Positions 1 through 7,431 of a stretch of DNA of 64,000 bases are shown here, in pieces. Positions within the stretch are counted from its first letter, which is position 1; every line of letters starts with the position of its first letter. The stretch comes from Alphaproteobacteria bacterium (GTDB lineage: Bacteria > Pseudomonadota > Alphaproteobacteria > Micavibrionales > Micavibrionaceae). A program made the position numbers and the translations under genes. Where the stretch lies: the NCBI GenBank assembly GCA_009995045.1, contig JAACQG010000008.1, positions 62,225-126,224 of the forward strand, read 5' to 3'. Below the pieces are notes generated by a model, which had not been told where the DNA came from, did not search any database, and saw only the letters and a program-made list of their open reading frames with translations.

Positions 1-1741
1 TATCCATGATGGTTTCGCCATTATAGGTGATCTTTGCGCGTTCATCATCGGTGTATGTGCCCACGATAGTAGCCTCAACGCCACGTTTTGCGAAGAGTGC
101 GATGAGTTTATCTGTGTTTTCAGGCGGGACGGCCATGGTCATGCGTTCTTGTGATTCGCTGATCCAGATTTCCCACGGTGCCATGCCGGGGTATTTAAGC
201 GGGACGCGTTCAAGCTCGACATGGAAACCGCCGGATTGTTCGGCCATTTCGCCGATTGAGGATGACATGCCGCCTGCGCCGTTATCGGTGATGGCGCTAT
301 ACCAGCCGAGGTCGCGGATTTCTTTAATGATGGCATCGGACATTTTCTTTTGTGTGATCGGGTCGCCGATTTGGACGGCGGTGGCGGGGGAGCCTTCGTC
401 GAGTGCGACGGAGGAGAATGTAGCGCCGTGAATACCATCGCGCCCAACGCGTCCGCCTGCGACGACAATTTTATCGCCTGCGTTTGCTTTTTTCTTATGC
501 CCCGGTTTGCCGTTGATGGTGCGCGGGATGAGGCCGATTGTTCCGACGAAGACCAGGGGTTTTCCAACGAAACGGTCATCGAATGTTACGAATCCTTGTG
601 GGGTTGGGATTCCGGATTGGTTGCCGCCGCTTTCAACGCCGTCGATCACACCCTTCATGATGGTTTCAGGTGAAAGGATGGGATTGGTGAGGGCTTTGTC
701 GCGATAATATTCGGGGGATGTGCGTGGATCGGCGAGGCAGAATCCATAGCGGTTTATCACTGGTTTTGCGCCTTGGCCAAAGCCGATGCAGTCGCGGTTT
801 ACGCCAACGATCCCTGTGATTGCGCCGCCGAATGGGTCGAGGGCGGAGGGGGAATTGTGTGTTTCGACTTTATCGGTTATGAGGTAATTGTCATCAAAGA
901 TGATCCCGCCCGCGTTGTCGGAAAAGACGGAGACGCAGATGTCATTTTCGCCTTTTGCGGCGCGGATTTCTTTTGTGGCGCGTTTGATAAAGCCTTTATA
1001 GAGTCCGTCTTTTACGTCATCAATGGGGGATGCGAAGATGGTGTGTTTGCAATGTTCTGACCATGTTTGCGCGATTGTTTCTAATTCAATGTCGGTCGCG
1101 GGTTTATCTTGTTTTGCGTAATACTCTTGGATGGCTTTCATATATACCAGAGGGAGGCCGAGCGGGCCGCGGTTTTGGATTCCCTTTTGGCTGATTTCCA
1201 TCAATTGTTCATCAGACAAGCCGTTTAGGTCGACGATATCAGCAGCGGTATTGCCCGTTGTTGATAATGTGACGTGCGGGATGATTGTGTCCATGCCGTC
1301 ATCGGCCTTAAACTCTGCGGCGCTTTTGATGGTGGCGCGTTGGATGAGGCTGTTTGACAGTGTGTTTGCGATATCTTCTATGTCGGATTTATCCAGATTG
1401 CCTTTGATATAATAAAGGCGTGAGGAAAACACATCATTGTCATTGTCTGCCCCTGCTAGCGATAATAATTCAGATGCAGTGTGGCCGATATTGTCGGTGA
1501 CACCAGGGAGAAACCCGATTTCCAAGGCCCAGTCGAAATCATTGGGCGTGGTGTTTGTTTCTTGTGTGACGGGATTGGCGAGGCTTTGCGTGAATGCGTC
1601 GCTTGATGCTTTTGCATGCTCGCTCGTGTAGATATCGGCCACACGGACGGCGGCAGACTTGCCTTTTGCCTTTATGGCTTTTTCCAGTGTTTTTGCGCGT
1701 CCATCGTCAATATGGGCTAGAACTTCGATTCTTGTGGTCAT
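1..1741 (-). CDS. purL: Phosphoribosylformylglycinamidine synthase, PurS-PurL fused type (5' part)
   Basis: ATP- and glutamine-dependent FGAM synthase of de novo purine synthesis, cytoplasmic. The frame runs from ATG at 1741 to the left edge, so about 580 N-terminal residues are present and the C-terminus is missing. The PurL signature WSEHCKH lies near residue 225 and is followed by THNSPSALDPFGGA and by GRVGRDGIHGATFSS. The first ~90 residues begin RIEVLAHIDDGRAKTLEKAI and contain GFLPGVTDNIGHTA, which resembles the PurS-like N-terminus of single-chain PurSL enzymes rather than the short PurL common in alphaproteobacteria. Only a weak ribosome binding site is visible. It is transcribed divergently from nuoG. 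Confidence 0.93.
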   Translation of the reverse strand, partial: MTTRIEVLAHIDDGRAKTLEKAIKAKGKSAAVRVADIYTSEHAKASSDAFTQSLANPVTQETNTTPNDFDWALEIGFLPGVTDNIGHTASELLSLAGADNDNDVFSSRLYYIKGNLDKSDIEDIANTLSNSLIQRATIKSAAEFKADDGMDTIIPHVTLSTTGNTAADIVDLNGLSDEQLMEISQKGIQNRGPLGLPLVYMKAIQEYYAKQDKPATDIELETIAQTWSEHCKHTIFASPIDDVKDGLYKGFIKRATKEIRAAKGENDICVSVFSDNAGGIIFDDNYLITDKVETHNSPSALDPFGGAITGIVGVNRDCIGFGQGAKPVINRYGFCLADPRTSPEYYRDKALTNPILSPETIMKGVIDGVESGGNQSGIPTPQGFVTFDDRFVGKPLVFVGTIGLIPRTINGKPGHKKKANAGDKIVVAGGRVGRDGIHGATFSSVALDEGSPATAVQIGDPITQKKMSDAIIKEIRDLGWYSAITDNGAGGMSSSIGEMAEQSGGFHVELERVPLKYPGMAPWEIWISESQERMTMAVPPENTDKLIALFAKRGVEATIVGTYTDDERAKITYNGETIMD

Positions 1742-1832
1742 ATACTGTCACTTAAGTGTTGATCTTGCTTGTGAGGCGGATTAAACATTAAACGTCTTAG
1801 GAATTCAATATCCTTAATCAGAGAATATATTT
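1742..1832. promoter_or_regulatory. Divergent purL/nuoG intergenic region
   Basis: This 91-bp gap must hold the start signals for both purL (minus) and nuoG (plus). It contains a perfect 10-bp palindrome, CACTTAAGTG, at 1749-1758, seven bases from the purL start. It also has TTAAACATTAA at 1781-1791, and CAGAGAA in front of the nuoG ATG as a probable ribosome binding site. No convincing -35/-10 pair could be fixed by eye. Confidence 0.4.
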
Positions 1833-3905
1833 ATGGCCACAGTTAAACTTACTATCAATGATCAAGAAATCGAAGTTGAGCGCGGGACTAGCATCCTGCA
1901 AGCGGCGCAACAGCTTGGGGTTGAAGTTCCACATTTTTGTTATCATGAGCGTTTAACGGTGCCGGCAAATTGCCGTATGTGCCTTGTTGAGGTTGAAGGC
2001 GGACCGCCGAAACCTGCGGCGTCATGTGCGATGGCGTGTGGTGAGGGCATGGTTGTGAAGACTGATTCTCCGATGGTGAAGAAGGCGCGTAAGGGTGTGA
2101 TGGAGATGTTGCTGATTAATCATCCGCTTGATTGTCCGATTTGTGATCAGGGTGGTGAGTGTGATTTGCAGGATCAGGCCATGGGCTATGGTTTTGACCG
2201 CTCACGCTTTCATGAAAATAAACGCAGCGTAACTGATAAAGAGCTTGGGCCGTTGATTAAGACGGTGATGACGCGGTGCATTAATTGTACGCGTTGTGTG
2301 CGTTTTGCCGAGGAAGTGGCGGGCACGCCTGTGCTTGGGCAGCTTAATCGTGGGGAAGATGCGGAGATTGGTACATTTGTGCATGAGCTTGTTAAGACCG
2401 AGCTTTCCGGGAATTTGATTGATATTTGTCCTGTTGGTGCGCTGACATCCAAACCATATGCGTTTAAGGCGCGTCCGTGGGAATTGCGCAAGACCGAGAC
2501 GATCGATGTGATGGATGCGGTTGGATCCAACATTCGCGTTGATGTGCGTGGGCGCGAAGTGATGCGCGTTATGCCGCGGTTGAATGAGGATGTGAATGAA
2601 GAGTGGATTTCGGATCGCACCCGTTTTGCGTATGACGGATTGGCCAAAGCGCGGATTGACCGCCCTTATATTCGTGATGCAAATGACAACAAGCTTAAAG
2701 AAGCGTCATGGGATGAGGCGTTTGCGTATATTGCGTCTAAGCTTGATGGCTTGCAGGGGGATGAGATTGCCGGCCTTGTTGGTGATTTGGTGGATGTTGA
2801 GGCGGTTGTTGCGCTGAAGGATTTGCTTGAGGGGCTTGGTTCACCGCATATGGATTGCCGTACGGATGGCTCACGTTTTGATCCATCGGTTCGCTCTGGT
2901 TATTTGTTCAACTCAGGGATTGCGGGGATTGATGAGGCGGATGCGATTTTGATCGTTGGTGCAAATCCGCGTCATGAGGCGAGCATTATCAATGCACGCA
3001 TCCGCAAGGCGCAATTTGAGCGTCGTGTTCCGATTGCGGTGATTGGCGAGGCTGTCGATCTTTCATACAAATACGCGCATGTTGGAACGTCGCTTAAGGA
3101 TTTGAAGAAGTTTGCGAAAGATTATGCAGAGAATGTGAAGGCTGAAAAGCCGATGATCATTGTTGGTTCTGGTGTTTTTGACCGTGAAGATGGTGAGGCA
3201 CTTCATGCCGAGCTTCACAAGATTGCCGAAGATTTGGGCTGTATTAAAGATGGGTGGAACGGATTTAATGTTCTTCATCGTGCGGCAAGCCGTGTTGGCG
3301 CGCTTGATGTTGGTTTTATTCCGCAGGCCGGCGGGCGTGACTTTACGGGAATTCTTGAGGGGACGCGTGATGGGGCGATCAAGGCGGTTTATCTGCTTGG
3401 CGCGGATGAGTTTGATGCGCGGGCGCATATTGGTTGGAAGACGTTTACGATTTATCAAGGACATCACGGTGATCATGGCGCGGCGCGTGCCGATGTTGTT
3501 TTGCCTGGTGCGGCTTATACCGAAAAAGACGGTATCTACGTGAACACAGAAGGACGCGTACAGCTTGCGCGTCGTGCGGCATTCCCGCCGAGTGAAGCGA
3601 AAGATGATTGGAAGATTTTGCGAGCGCTGTCCGAGGTGCTTGGTGCGACGTTGAAATATGATACGCAGGTTGAGTTGAGAAAACGCATTAATAAAGAGTT
3701 TAAGCTTATTGATCGTGTTGACGAAATTACGGCTGAGCCTTGGGCGAAGTTCGGCACTAAAGGCAAGGTTGCGGCAGGTGATTTTGTGAATCCTGTTTCC
3801 AATTATTACCTGACAAATTCGATTTGCCGTGCGTCGGATACGATGAATGCTTGTTCCATGGAATTTAAGGCACAAAATGAGGATTATCTGGAGGCGGCGG
3901 AGTGA
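1833..3905 (+). CDS. nuoG: NADH-quinone oxidoreductase subunit G
   Basis: Iron-sulfur subunit of the peripheral arm of complex I, passing electrons from NADH/FMN towards quinone. At 690 aa it has the usual alphaproteobacterial length. The N-terminal [2Fe-2S] ferredoxin domain has FCYHERLTVPANCRMC plus CAMAC. It is followed by the His/Cys cluster motif HPLDCPICDQGGECDLQ (about residues 97-113), the CINCTRC cluster with a distant CPVGAL, and then a molybdopterin-oxidoreductase-like domain without obvious cofactor residues. It is the first nuo gene here; nuoA-F do not precede it. The stop overlaps the next GTG start by 4 nt. Confidence 0.97.
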   Translation: MATVKLTINDQEIEVERGTSILQAAQQLGVEVPHFCYHERLTVPANCRMCLVEVEGGPPKPAASCAMACGEGMVVKTDSPMVKKARKGVMEMLLINHPLDCPICDQGGECDLQDQAMGYGFDRSRFHENKRSVTDKELGPLIKTVMTRCINCTRCVRFAEEVAGTPVLGQLNRGEDAEIGTFVHELVKTELSGNLIDICPVGALTSKPYAFKARPWELRKTETIDVMDAVGSNIRVDVRGREVMRVMPRLNEDVNEEWISDRTRFAYDGLAKARIDRPYIRDANDNKLKEASWDEAFAYIASKLDGLQGDEIAGLVGDLVDVEAVVALKDLLEGLGSPHMDCRTDGSRFDPSVRSGYLFNSGIAGIDEADAILIVGANPRHEASIINARIRKAQFERRVPIAVIGEAVDLSYKYAHVGTSLKDLKKFAKDYAENVKAEKPMIIVGSGVFDREDGEALHAELHKIAEDLGCIKDGWNGFNVLHRAASRVGALDVGFIPQAGGRDFTGILEGTRDGAIKAVYLLGADEFDARAHIGWKTFTIYQGHHGDHGAARADVVLPGAAYTEKDGIYVNTEGRVQLARRAAFPPSEAKDDWKILRALSEVLGATLKYDTQVELRKRINKEFKLIDRVDEITAEPWAKFGTKGKVAAGDFVNPVSNYYLTNSICRASDTMNACSMEFKAQNEDYLEAAE

Positions 3906-4249
3906 AGAATTTTTTTACAATTCTGATAACCACTTTGCTTTTTATTGCAGTAAGCGAATCTTTTGCTTGTGAGGTGCCTAGCCTTTGTATACCAGAAACG
4001 CTTCAAACAGCGATAGATACGAAAAAGCCAATCAGTGCAGAGGTAGAAGATTTGATCCAAGAGTACAAACATGACGCTTCATATTATGATTTTTTAACGC
4101 GCGATTATTGCGTATTAGTTTCGGATGCTGATAAAGGCGATTATTATCGTTACCTCCCTGAAACCAAGGAAGAGAGCGATAAGATCGATGCCAAAATTGT
4201 TACATTATTGGTCGAGAAATGGGAAGATATATGCATAAAACAACATTAG
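3902..4249 (+). CDS. Small secreted protein of unknown function inside the nuo operon
   Basis: A 115-residue protein I do not recognise. Residues 1-22 form a signal peptide with a short basic start, a hydrophobic core (FFTILITTLLFIAV) and ESFA-C at the likely cleavage point; a lipobox is not convincing because Ser is at -3. The mature part has four Cys (two close to the N-terminus, CEVPSLC) and is rich in Asp, Glu and Tyr, so it is probably periplasmic. The GTG start overlaps the nuoG stop (GTGA) with GGAGG upstream, which argues for coupled translation. It is more AT-rich than nuoG. The 3' end overlaps the next gene in another frame. Confidence 0.7.
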   Translation: MKNFFTILITTLLFIAVSESFACEVPSLCIPETLQTAIDTKKPISAEVEDLIQEYKHDASYYDFLTRDYCVLVSDADKGDYYRYLPETKEESDKIDAKIVTLLVEKWEDICIKQH

Positions 4250-4635
4250 AACAGGTACAGATTTTCCATGAGACATACGGGCTTCCGGTGAAGGATGCGC
4301 CTGATATTTCGGATGCGAAGACCAATGCGCTTCGTGTGAATTTATTGGCCGAGGAGGTTGATGAGTTGAAAGAGGCGCTTGAGGCGGGGGATATTGTTGA
4401 GGTGCTTGATGCGTTGACGGATATTCAATATGTGCTGGATGGGGCGTATCTTTCTTTTGGTTTGCATGGCGTAAAGACAGCGGCGTTTGAAGAGGTTCAG
4501 CGTTCAAATATGTCTAAGCTTGGCGCGGATGGTAAGCCGATTGTTCGTCCCGAGGATGGGAAAATCCTCAAAGGGCCGGATTATTTTAAGCCAAATATTG
4601 CGCAATTTATTGATAAAGAGGATAAGGCGGCATGA
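4231..4635 (+). CDS. MazG/PRA-PH-like nucleotide pyrophosphohydrolase
   Basis: All-alpha NTP pyrophosphohydrolase-type protein of about 134 aa, probably hydrolysing a nucleoside triphosphate or phosphoribosyl nucleotide to the monophosphate and pyrophosphate; the substrate is not known. The metal-binding pattern of the superfamily is visible as [10 protein letters not shown], then [19 protein letters not shown], giving the EExxE and ExxD type acidic residues. I chose the ATG at 4231 (MHKTTLEQ) over 4219 because GGGAAG stands 6 nt upstream. The start overlaps the preceding small gene and the stop overlaps nuoH as ATGA, so it is translationally linked to complex I genes without being a known complex I subunit. 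Confidence 0.82.
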   Translation: MHKTTLEQVQIFHETYGLPVKDAPDISDAKTNALRVNLLAEEVDELKEALEAGDIVEVLDALTDIQYVLDGAYLSFGLHGVKTAAFEEVQRSNMSKLGADGKPIVRPEDGKILKGPDYFKPNIAQFIDKEDKAA

Positions 4636-5645
4636 TCGAAATTACGGGCATTTTTGCGGTTGATTGGACCATCATAAAGCTTGCGGCTATTTTGGCGGTT
4701 ACTGTCGGGGTTTTGTTGACGGTTGCATATTATACCTATGGTGAGCGTAAAATTATGGGTGCGATGCAGCGTCGTCAGGGGCCAATGACCGTTGGACCAT
4801 TTGGTTTGCTTCAGCCGATTGCGGATGGAATCAAGTTGTTTTCGAAAGAGACGATTATTCCATCACAGGCCAATGGCCCGGTTTTTGTGATTGCGCCAAT
4901 GATGCTTTTTGCCTTGTCGCTTGTGGCATGGGCGGTGATTCCTTTTGATAAGGGATGGGTGATTGCGAATATTAATGCGGGAATTCTTTATCTTTTTGCT
5001 GTTTCATCTATGACTGTTTATGGGGTGATTATGGCGGGGTGGGCTTCTAACTCGCGCTATGCCTTTCTTGGTGGGCTTCGCTCTGCATCGCAAATGGTTT
5101 CTTATGAAGTGTCGATGGGTTTGATTATCGTTTGTGTGTTGTTATGTACGGGCACGCAAAATTTACAAGGGATTGTTGAGGCGGATCGTCCAGTGTGGAT
5201 GCAGATCCTTTTGTTTCCCATGTTGATTGTGTTTCTTGTGTCAATCTTGGCGGAGACGAATCGCGCGCCGTTCGATTTGCCGGAAGGGGAGTCGGAGATT
5301 ACCGGTGGTTTCATGGTTGAATACTCGGCTATGACTTATGCTCTGTTTTTCCTTGGTGAATATTCGGCGATGATTTTGATGTCGGCGATGACGAATATTC
5401 TGTTCCTTGGGGCTTGGTTGCCGCCATTCGGGATTGAGGCGTTGGCATTTGTGCCGGGCATTATCTGGTTTGCGATCAAGACATTGCTTGTCATGTTTGT
5501 GTTTATTTGGGCGCGGGCGACATTGCCGCGTTTCCGGTATGACCAATTGATGCGTTTGGGATGGAAGGTTTTCTTGCCGTTGACGTTGTTTTGGGTCGTT
5601 TTGACGGCTGGTATTTTAATTACGTTTGATGCGTTGCCGTCTTAA
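4632..5645 (+). CDS. nuoH: NADH-quinone oxidoreductase subunit H
   Basis: Membrane subunit joining the peripheral arm to the proton-pumping arm and forming much of the quinone site. At 337 aa with about eight hydrophobic segments it has the normal length. Family motifs include [18 protein letters not shown] (residues ~36-53), [12 protein letters not shown], and [19 protein letters not shown] in the acidic loop. It starts by an ATGA overlap with the pyrophosphohydrolase gene and is followed by nuoI after 17 nt. Confidence 0.98.
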   Translation: MIEITGIFAVDWTIIKLAAILAVTVGVLLTVAYYTYGERKIMGAMQRRQGPMTVGPFGLLQPIADGIKLFSKETIIPSQANGPVFVIAPMMLFALSLVAWAVIPFDKGWVIANINAGILYLFAVSSMTVYGVIMAGWASNSRYAFLGGLRSASQMVSYEVSMGLIIVCVLLCTGTQNLQGIVEADRPVWMQILLFPMLIVFLVSILAETNRAPFDLPEGESEITGGFMVEYSAMTYALFFLGEYSAMILMSAMTNILFLGAWLPPFGIEALAFVPGIIWFAIKTLLVMFVFIWARATLPRFRYDQLMRLGWKVFLPLTLFWVVLTAGILITFDALPS

Positions 5646-5662
5646 AATTAAGGATTAGAAAA

Positions 5663-6145
5663 GTGAATAGATTTTTACAGTCATTTTTGTTGGTGGAGAT
5701 TGTTAAGGGGTTTGCCTTAACCTTGAAATACATGTTCTTCATGCCGCGCGTTACGATTAATTACCCGCATGAGAAGGGACCAATTAGCCCTCGTTTCCGC
5801 GGTGAGCATGCGCTGCGTCGTTATCCCAATGGTGAGGAGCGCTGTATTGCGTGTAAATTATGTGAGGCGATTTGTCCTGCTCTTGCGATCACGATTGAGG
5901 CCGAGCCGCGTGAAGATGGGTCACGCCGTACGACTCGCTATGATATTGACATGACAAAATGTATTTACTGTGGGCTTTGTGAAGAGGCTTGTCCTGTTGA
6001 TGCGATTGTCGAGGGGCCGAATTTCGAATTTTCTACGGAGACGCGTGAAGAGTTGTTTTATAATAAAGACAAATTACTCGCCAACGGTGATCGTTGGGAA
6101 GCGCAAATTGCGTCTAATCTTTTGGCCGATGCACCATATCGCTAA
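5663..6145 (+). CDS. nuoI: NADH-quinone oxidoreductase subunit I
   Basis: Carries the two [4Fe-4S] clusters N6a and N6b that relay electrons to NuoB and the quinone site. Two ferredoxin motifs are intact: [12 protein letters not shown] and [15 protein letters not shown]. At 160 aa it has the typical alphaproteobacterial length, with the N-terminal amphipathic stretch and the basic [17 protein letters not shown] lead-in. The frame is closed by TAA at 6143-6145. It is separated from nuoJ by an unrelated short ORF. Confidence 0.98.
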   Translation: MNRFLQSFLLVEIVKGFALTLKYMFFMPRVTINYPHEKGPISPRFRGEHALRRYPNGEERCIACKLCEAICPALAITIEAEPREDGSRRTTRYDIDMTKCIYCGLCEEACPVDAIVEGPNFEFSTETREELFYNKDKLLANGDRWEAQIASNLLADAPYR

Positions 6146-6192
6146 TTCATGCGTCTGATTGTTTTATCATCTAAATATTATCTTTCCGATGT

Positions 6193-6408
6193 ATGCAGAC
6201 AATATGCGATATGATCGCTTCTGACACTCATGTTCAGCAAAAACTGAAATCCGTTAAAACGGGAGATGTTGTTCATATTGTCGGGTATTTGACCAATATT
6301 CATAGAAATGACGGGTGGCGATGGCGCAGTTCTACATCGTGTAGTGATTCAGGTTTTGGTACATGTGAATTAGTTTATGTTAAGGACATTAAAATAATTA
6401 AACATTAA
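6193..6408 (+). pseudogene. Short ORF resembling the C-terminal end of a larger conserved protein (probable remnant)
   Basis: A 71-codon frame between nuoI and nuoJ. Residues ~20-66 (KTGDVVHIVGYL, DGWRWRSSTS, SDSGFGTCELVYV) look like the end of a widespread uncharacterised bacterial protein that, from memory, is normally several times longer and reads GWRWRSS...D.G.G.CE.VYV. The upstream part is lost: the frame is closed by TAA at 6172, and the adjacent frame (ATG at 6150, RLIVLSSKYYL) does not continue the family. No clear ribosome binding site is seen. It is either a decayed insertion or a short gene; AT-rich compared with nuo. The family assignment is from memory. Confidence 0.5.
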
Positions 6409-6486
6409 AGCCATTTTTTCCATTTCGACTCTTGCGAAGCGAGGCTTAAAGGACTAAAACGAAAAGAAAAACAGAGACTTCTTTTC

Positions 6487-7098
6487 ATGATCATCTCAGC
6501 ATTAGCTTTTTATTTCTTTGCAGGCATTTTGGTATTGTCGTCGGTCCTTGTGATTACGGCAAAAAATCCGGTGCATTCTGTCTTGTTTTTGATTCTTGCT
6601 TTTTTTAACTCTGCAGGGCTTTTCATTTTGCTTGGGGCGGAGTTTGTCGGGATGATTATGGTGATTGTTTATGTTGGCGCGGTTGCCGTCTTGTTCCTTT
6701 TTGTTGTGATGATGCTTGATATTTCTTTTGCGGATCTTCGCAAGGGCGCGATGCAATATGTGCCGATTGGGCTTATTATCGGTGCGGTATTATTGTTTGA
6801 ATTGATTGCCGTGTTCGGTACTTGGAGCATGAGTGACGATAAGCTGGCGAATTTGGCTGCGCCTAGCCCGGGTGAGAGTGTTTCTAACACGCAGGCGCTC
6901 GGTAAGATTATTTATACGGATTATGTGTTGGCGTTTCAGGGCGCGGGATTGATTTTGTTTGTTGCGATGGTAGGCGCCATTGTTTTAACGCATCGCCGTC
7001 GTCCTGGTGTGCGCCGTCAAAGCGTTGCGGAGCAGCATGCGCGTAAGCCTGAAGACGTTCTGAAGGTTCAAAAGGTAACGCCGGGGACAGGGGTGTAG
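6487..7098 (+). CDS. nuoJ: NADH-quinone oxidoreductase subunit J
   Basis: Membrane subunit of complex I (203 aa). About five hydrophobic helices are visible, including the conserved helix-3 region EFVGMIMVIVYVGAVAVLFLFVVMML (residues ~57-82), which in this family contains the flexible pi-bulge helix. The C-terminal tail is basic (THRRRPGVRRQS). It follows a 78-bp gap without an obvious gene that contains GAAGCGAGGC and A-rich sequence, and is followed by nuoK after 3 nt. Confidence 0.97.
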   Translation: MIISALAFYFFAGILVLSSVLVITAKNPVHSVLFLILAFFNSAGLFILLGAEFVGMIMVIVYVGAVAVLFLFVVMMLDISFADLRKGAMQYVPIGLIIGAVLLFELIAVFGTWSMSDDKLANLAAPSPGESVSNTQALGKIIYTDYVLAFQGAGLILFVAMVGAIVLTHRRRPGVRRQSVAEQHARKPEDVLKVQKVTPGTGV

Positions 7099-7101
7099 AT
7101 T

Positions 7102-7422
7102 ATGGATTTATTGACTGAAATAGGGCTGGCTCATTACCTCACGCTTGCGGGTATCTTGTTTACGATTGGCGTATTTGGGATGTTTTTAAATCGCAAAAAC
7201 GTAATCGTTATTTTGATGTCTGTTGAGCTTATGTTGCTTGCCGTGAATATTAATTTTGTGGCCTTTTCTGCGTATCTTGGTGATTTGGTGGGGCAGGTTT
7301 TTACAATGTTTATTTTGACGGTTGCGGCAGCGGAAGCGGCGATTGGTTTGGCTATATTGGTGGTGTTCTTTAGGAATAAAGGCACGATTGCGGTTGAAGA
7401 AATCGCGGATATGAAGGGGTAG
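7102..7422 (+). CDS. nuoK: NADH-quinone oxidoreductase subunit K
   Basis: Small antiporter-like membrane subunit (106 aa, usual 100-105) with three transmembrane helices. The two buried glutamates of proton translocation are present in helix 2 ([16 protein letters not shown]) and helix 3 ([14 protein letters not shown]). Tightly packed between nuoJ and nuoL. Confidence 0.97.
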   Translation: MDLLTEIGLAHYLTLAGILFTIGVFGMFLNRKNVIVILMSVELMLLAVNINFVAFSAYLGDLVGQVFTMFILTVAAAEAAIGLAILVVFFRNKGTIAVEEIADMKG

Positions 7423-7431
7423 AGACTAGAA

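Noticed and set aside
27-1631. Several plus-strand open frames of 64-134 codons
   Set aside because: They overlie the conserved minus-strand purL frame, which is open over all of 1-1741.
1781-1791. TTAA repeats resembling a CtrA binding site upstream of nuoG
   Set aside because: The spacing is TTAA-N3-TTAA, not the TTAA-N7-TTAA of a CtrA box.
3063-3875. Long open frame (270 codons) on the minus strand inside nuoG
   Set aside because: It is exactly antisense to conserved NuoG codons, its product is rich in Arg, Asn and Ile without any motif, and it has no ribosome binding site. It is a by-product of codon bias.
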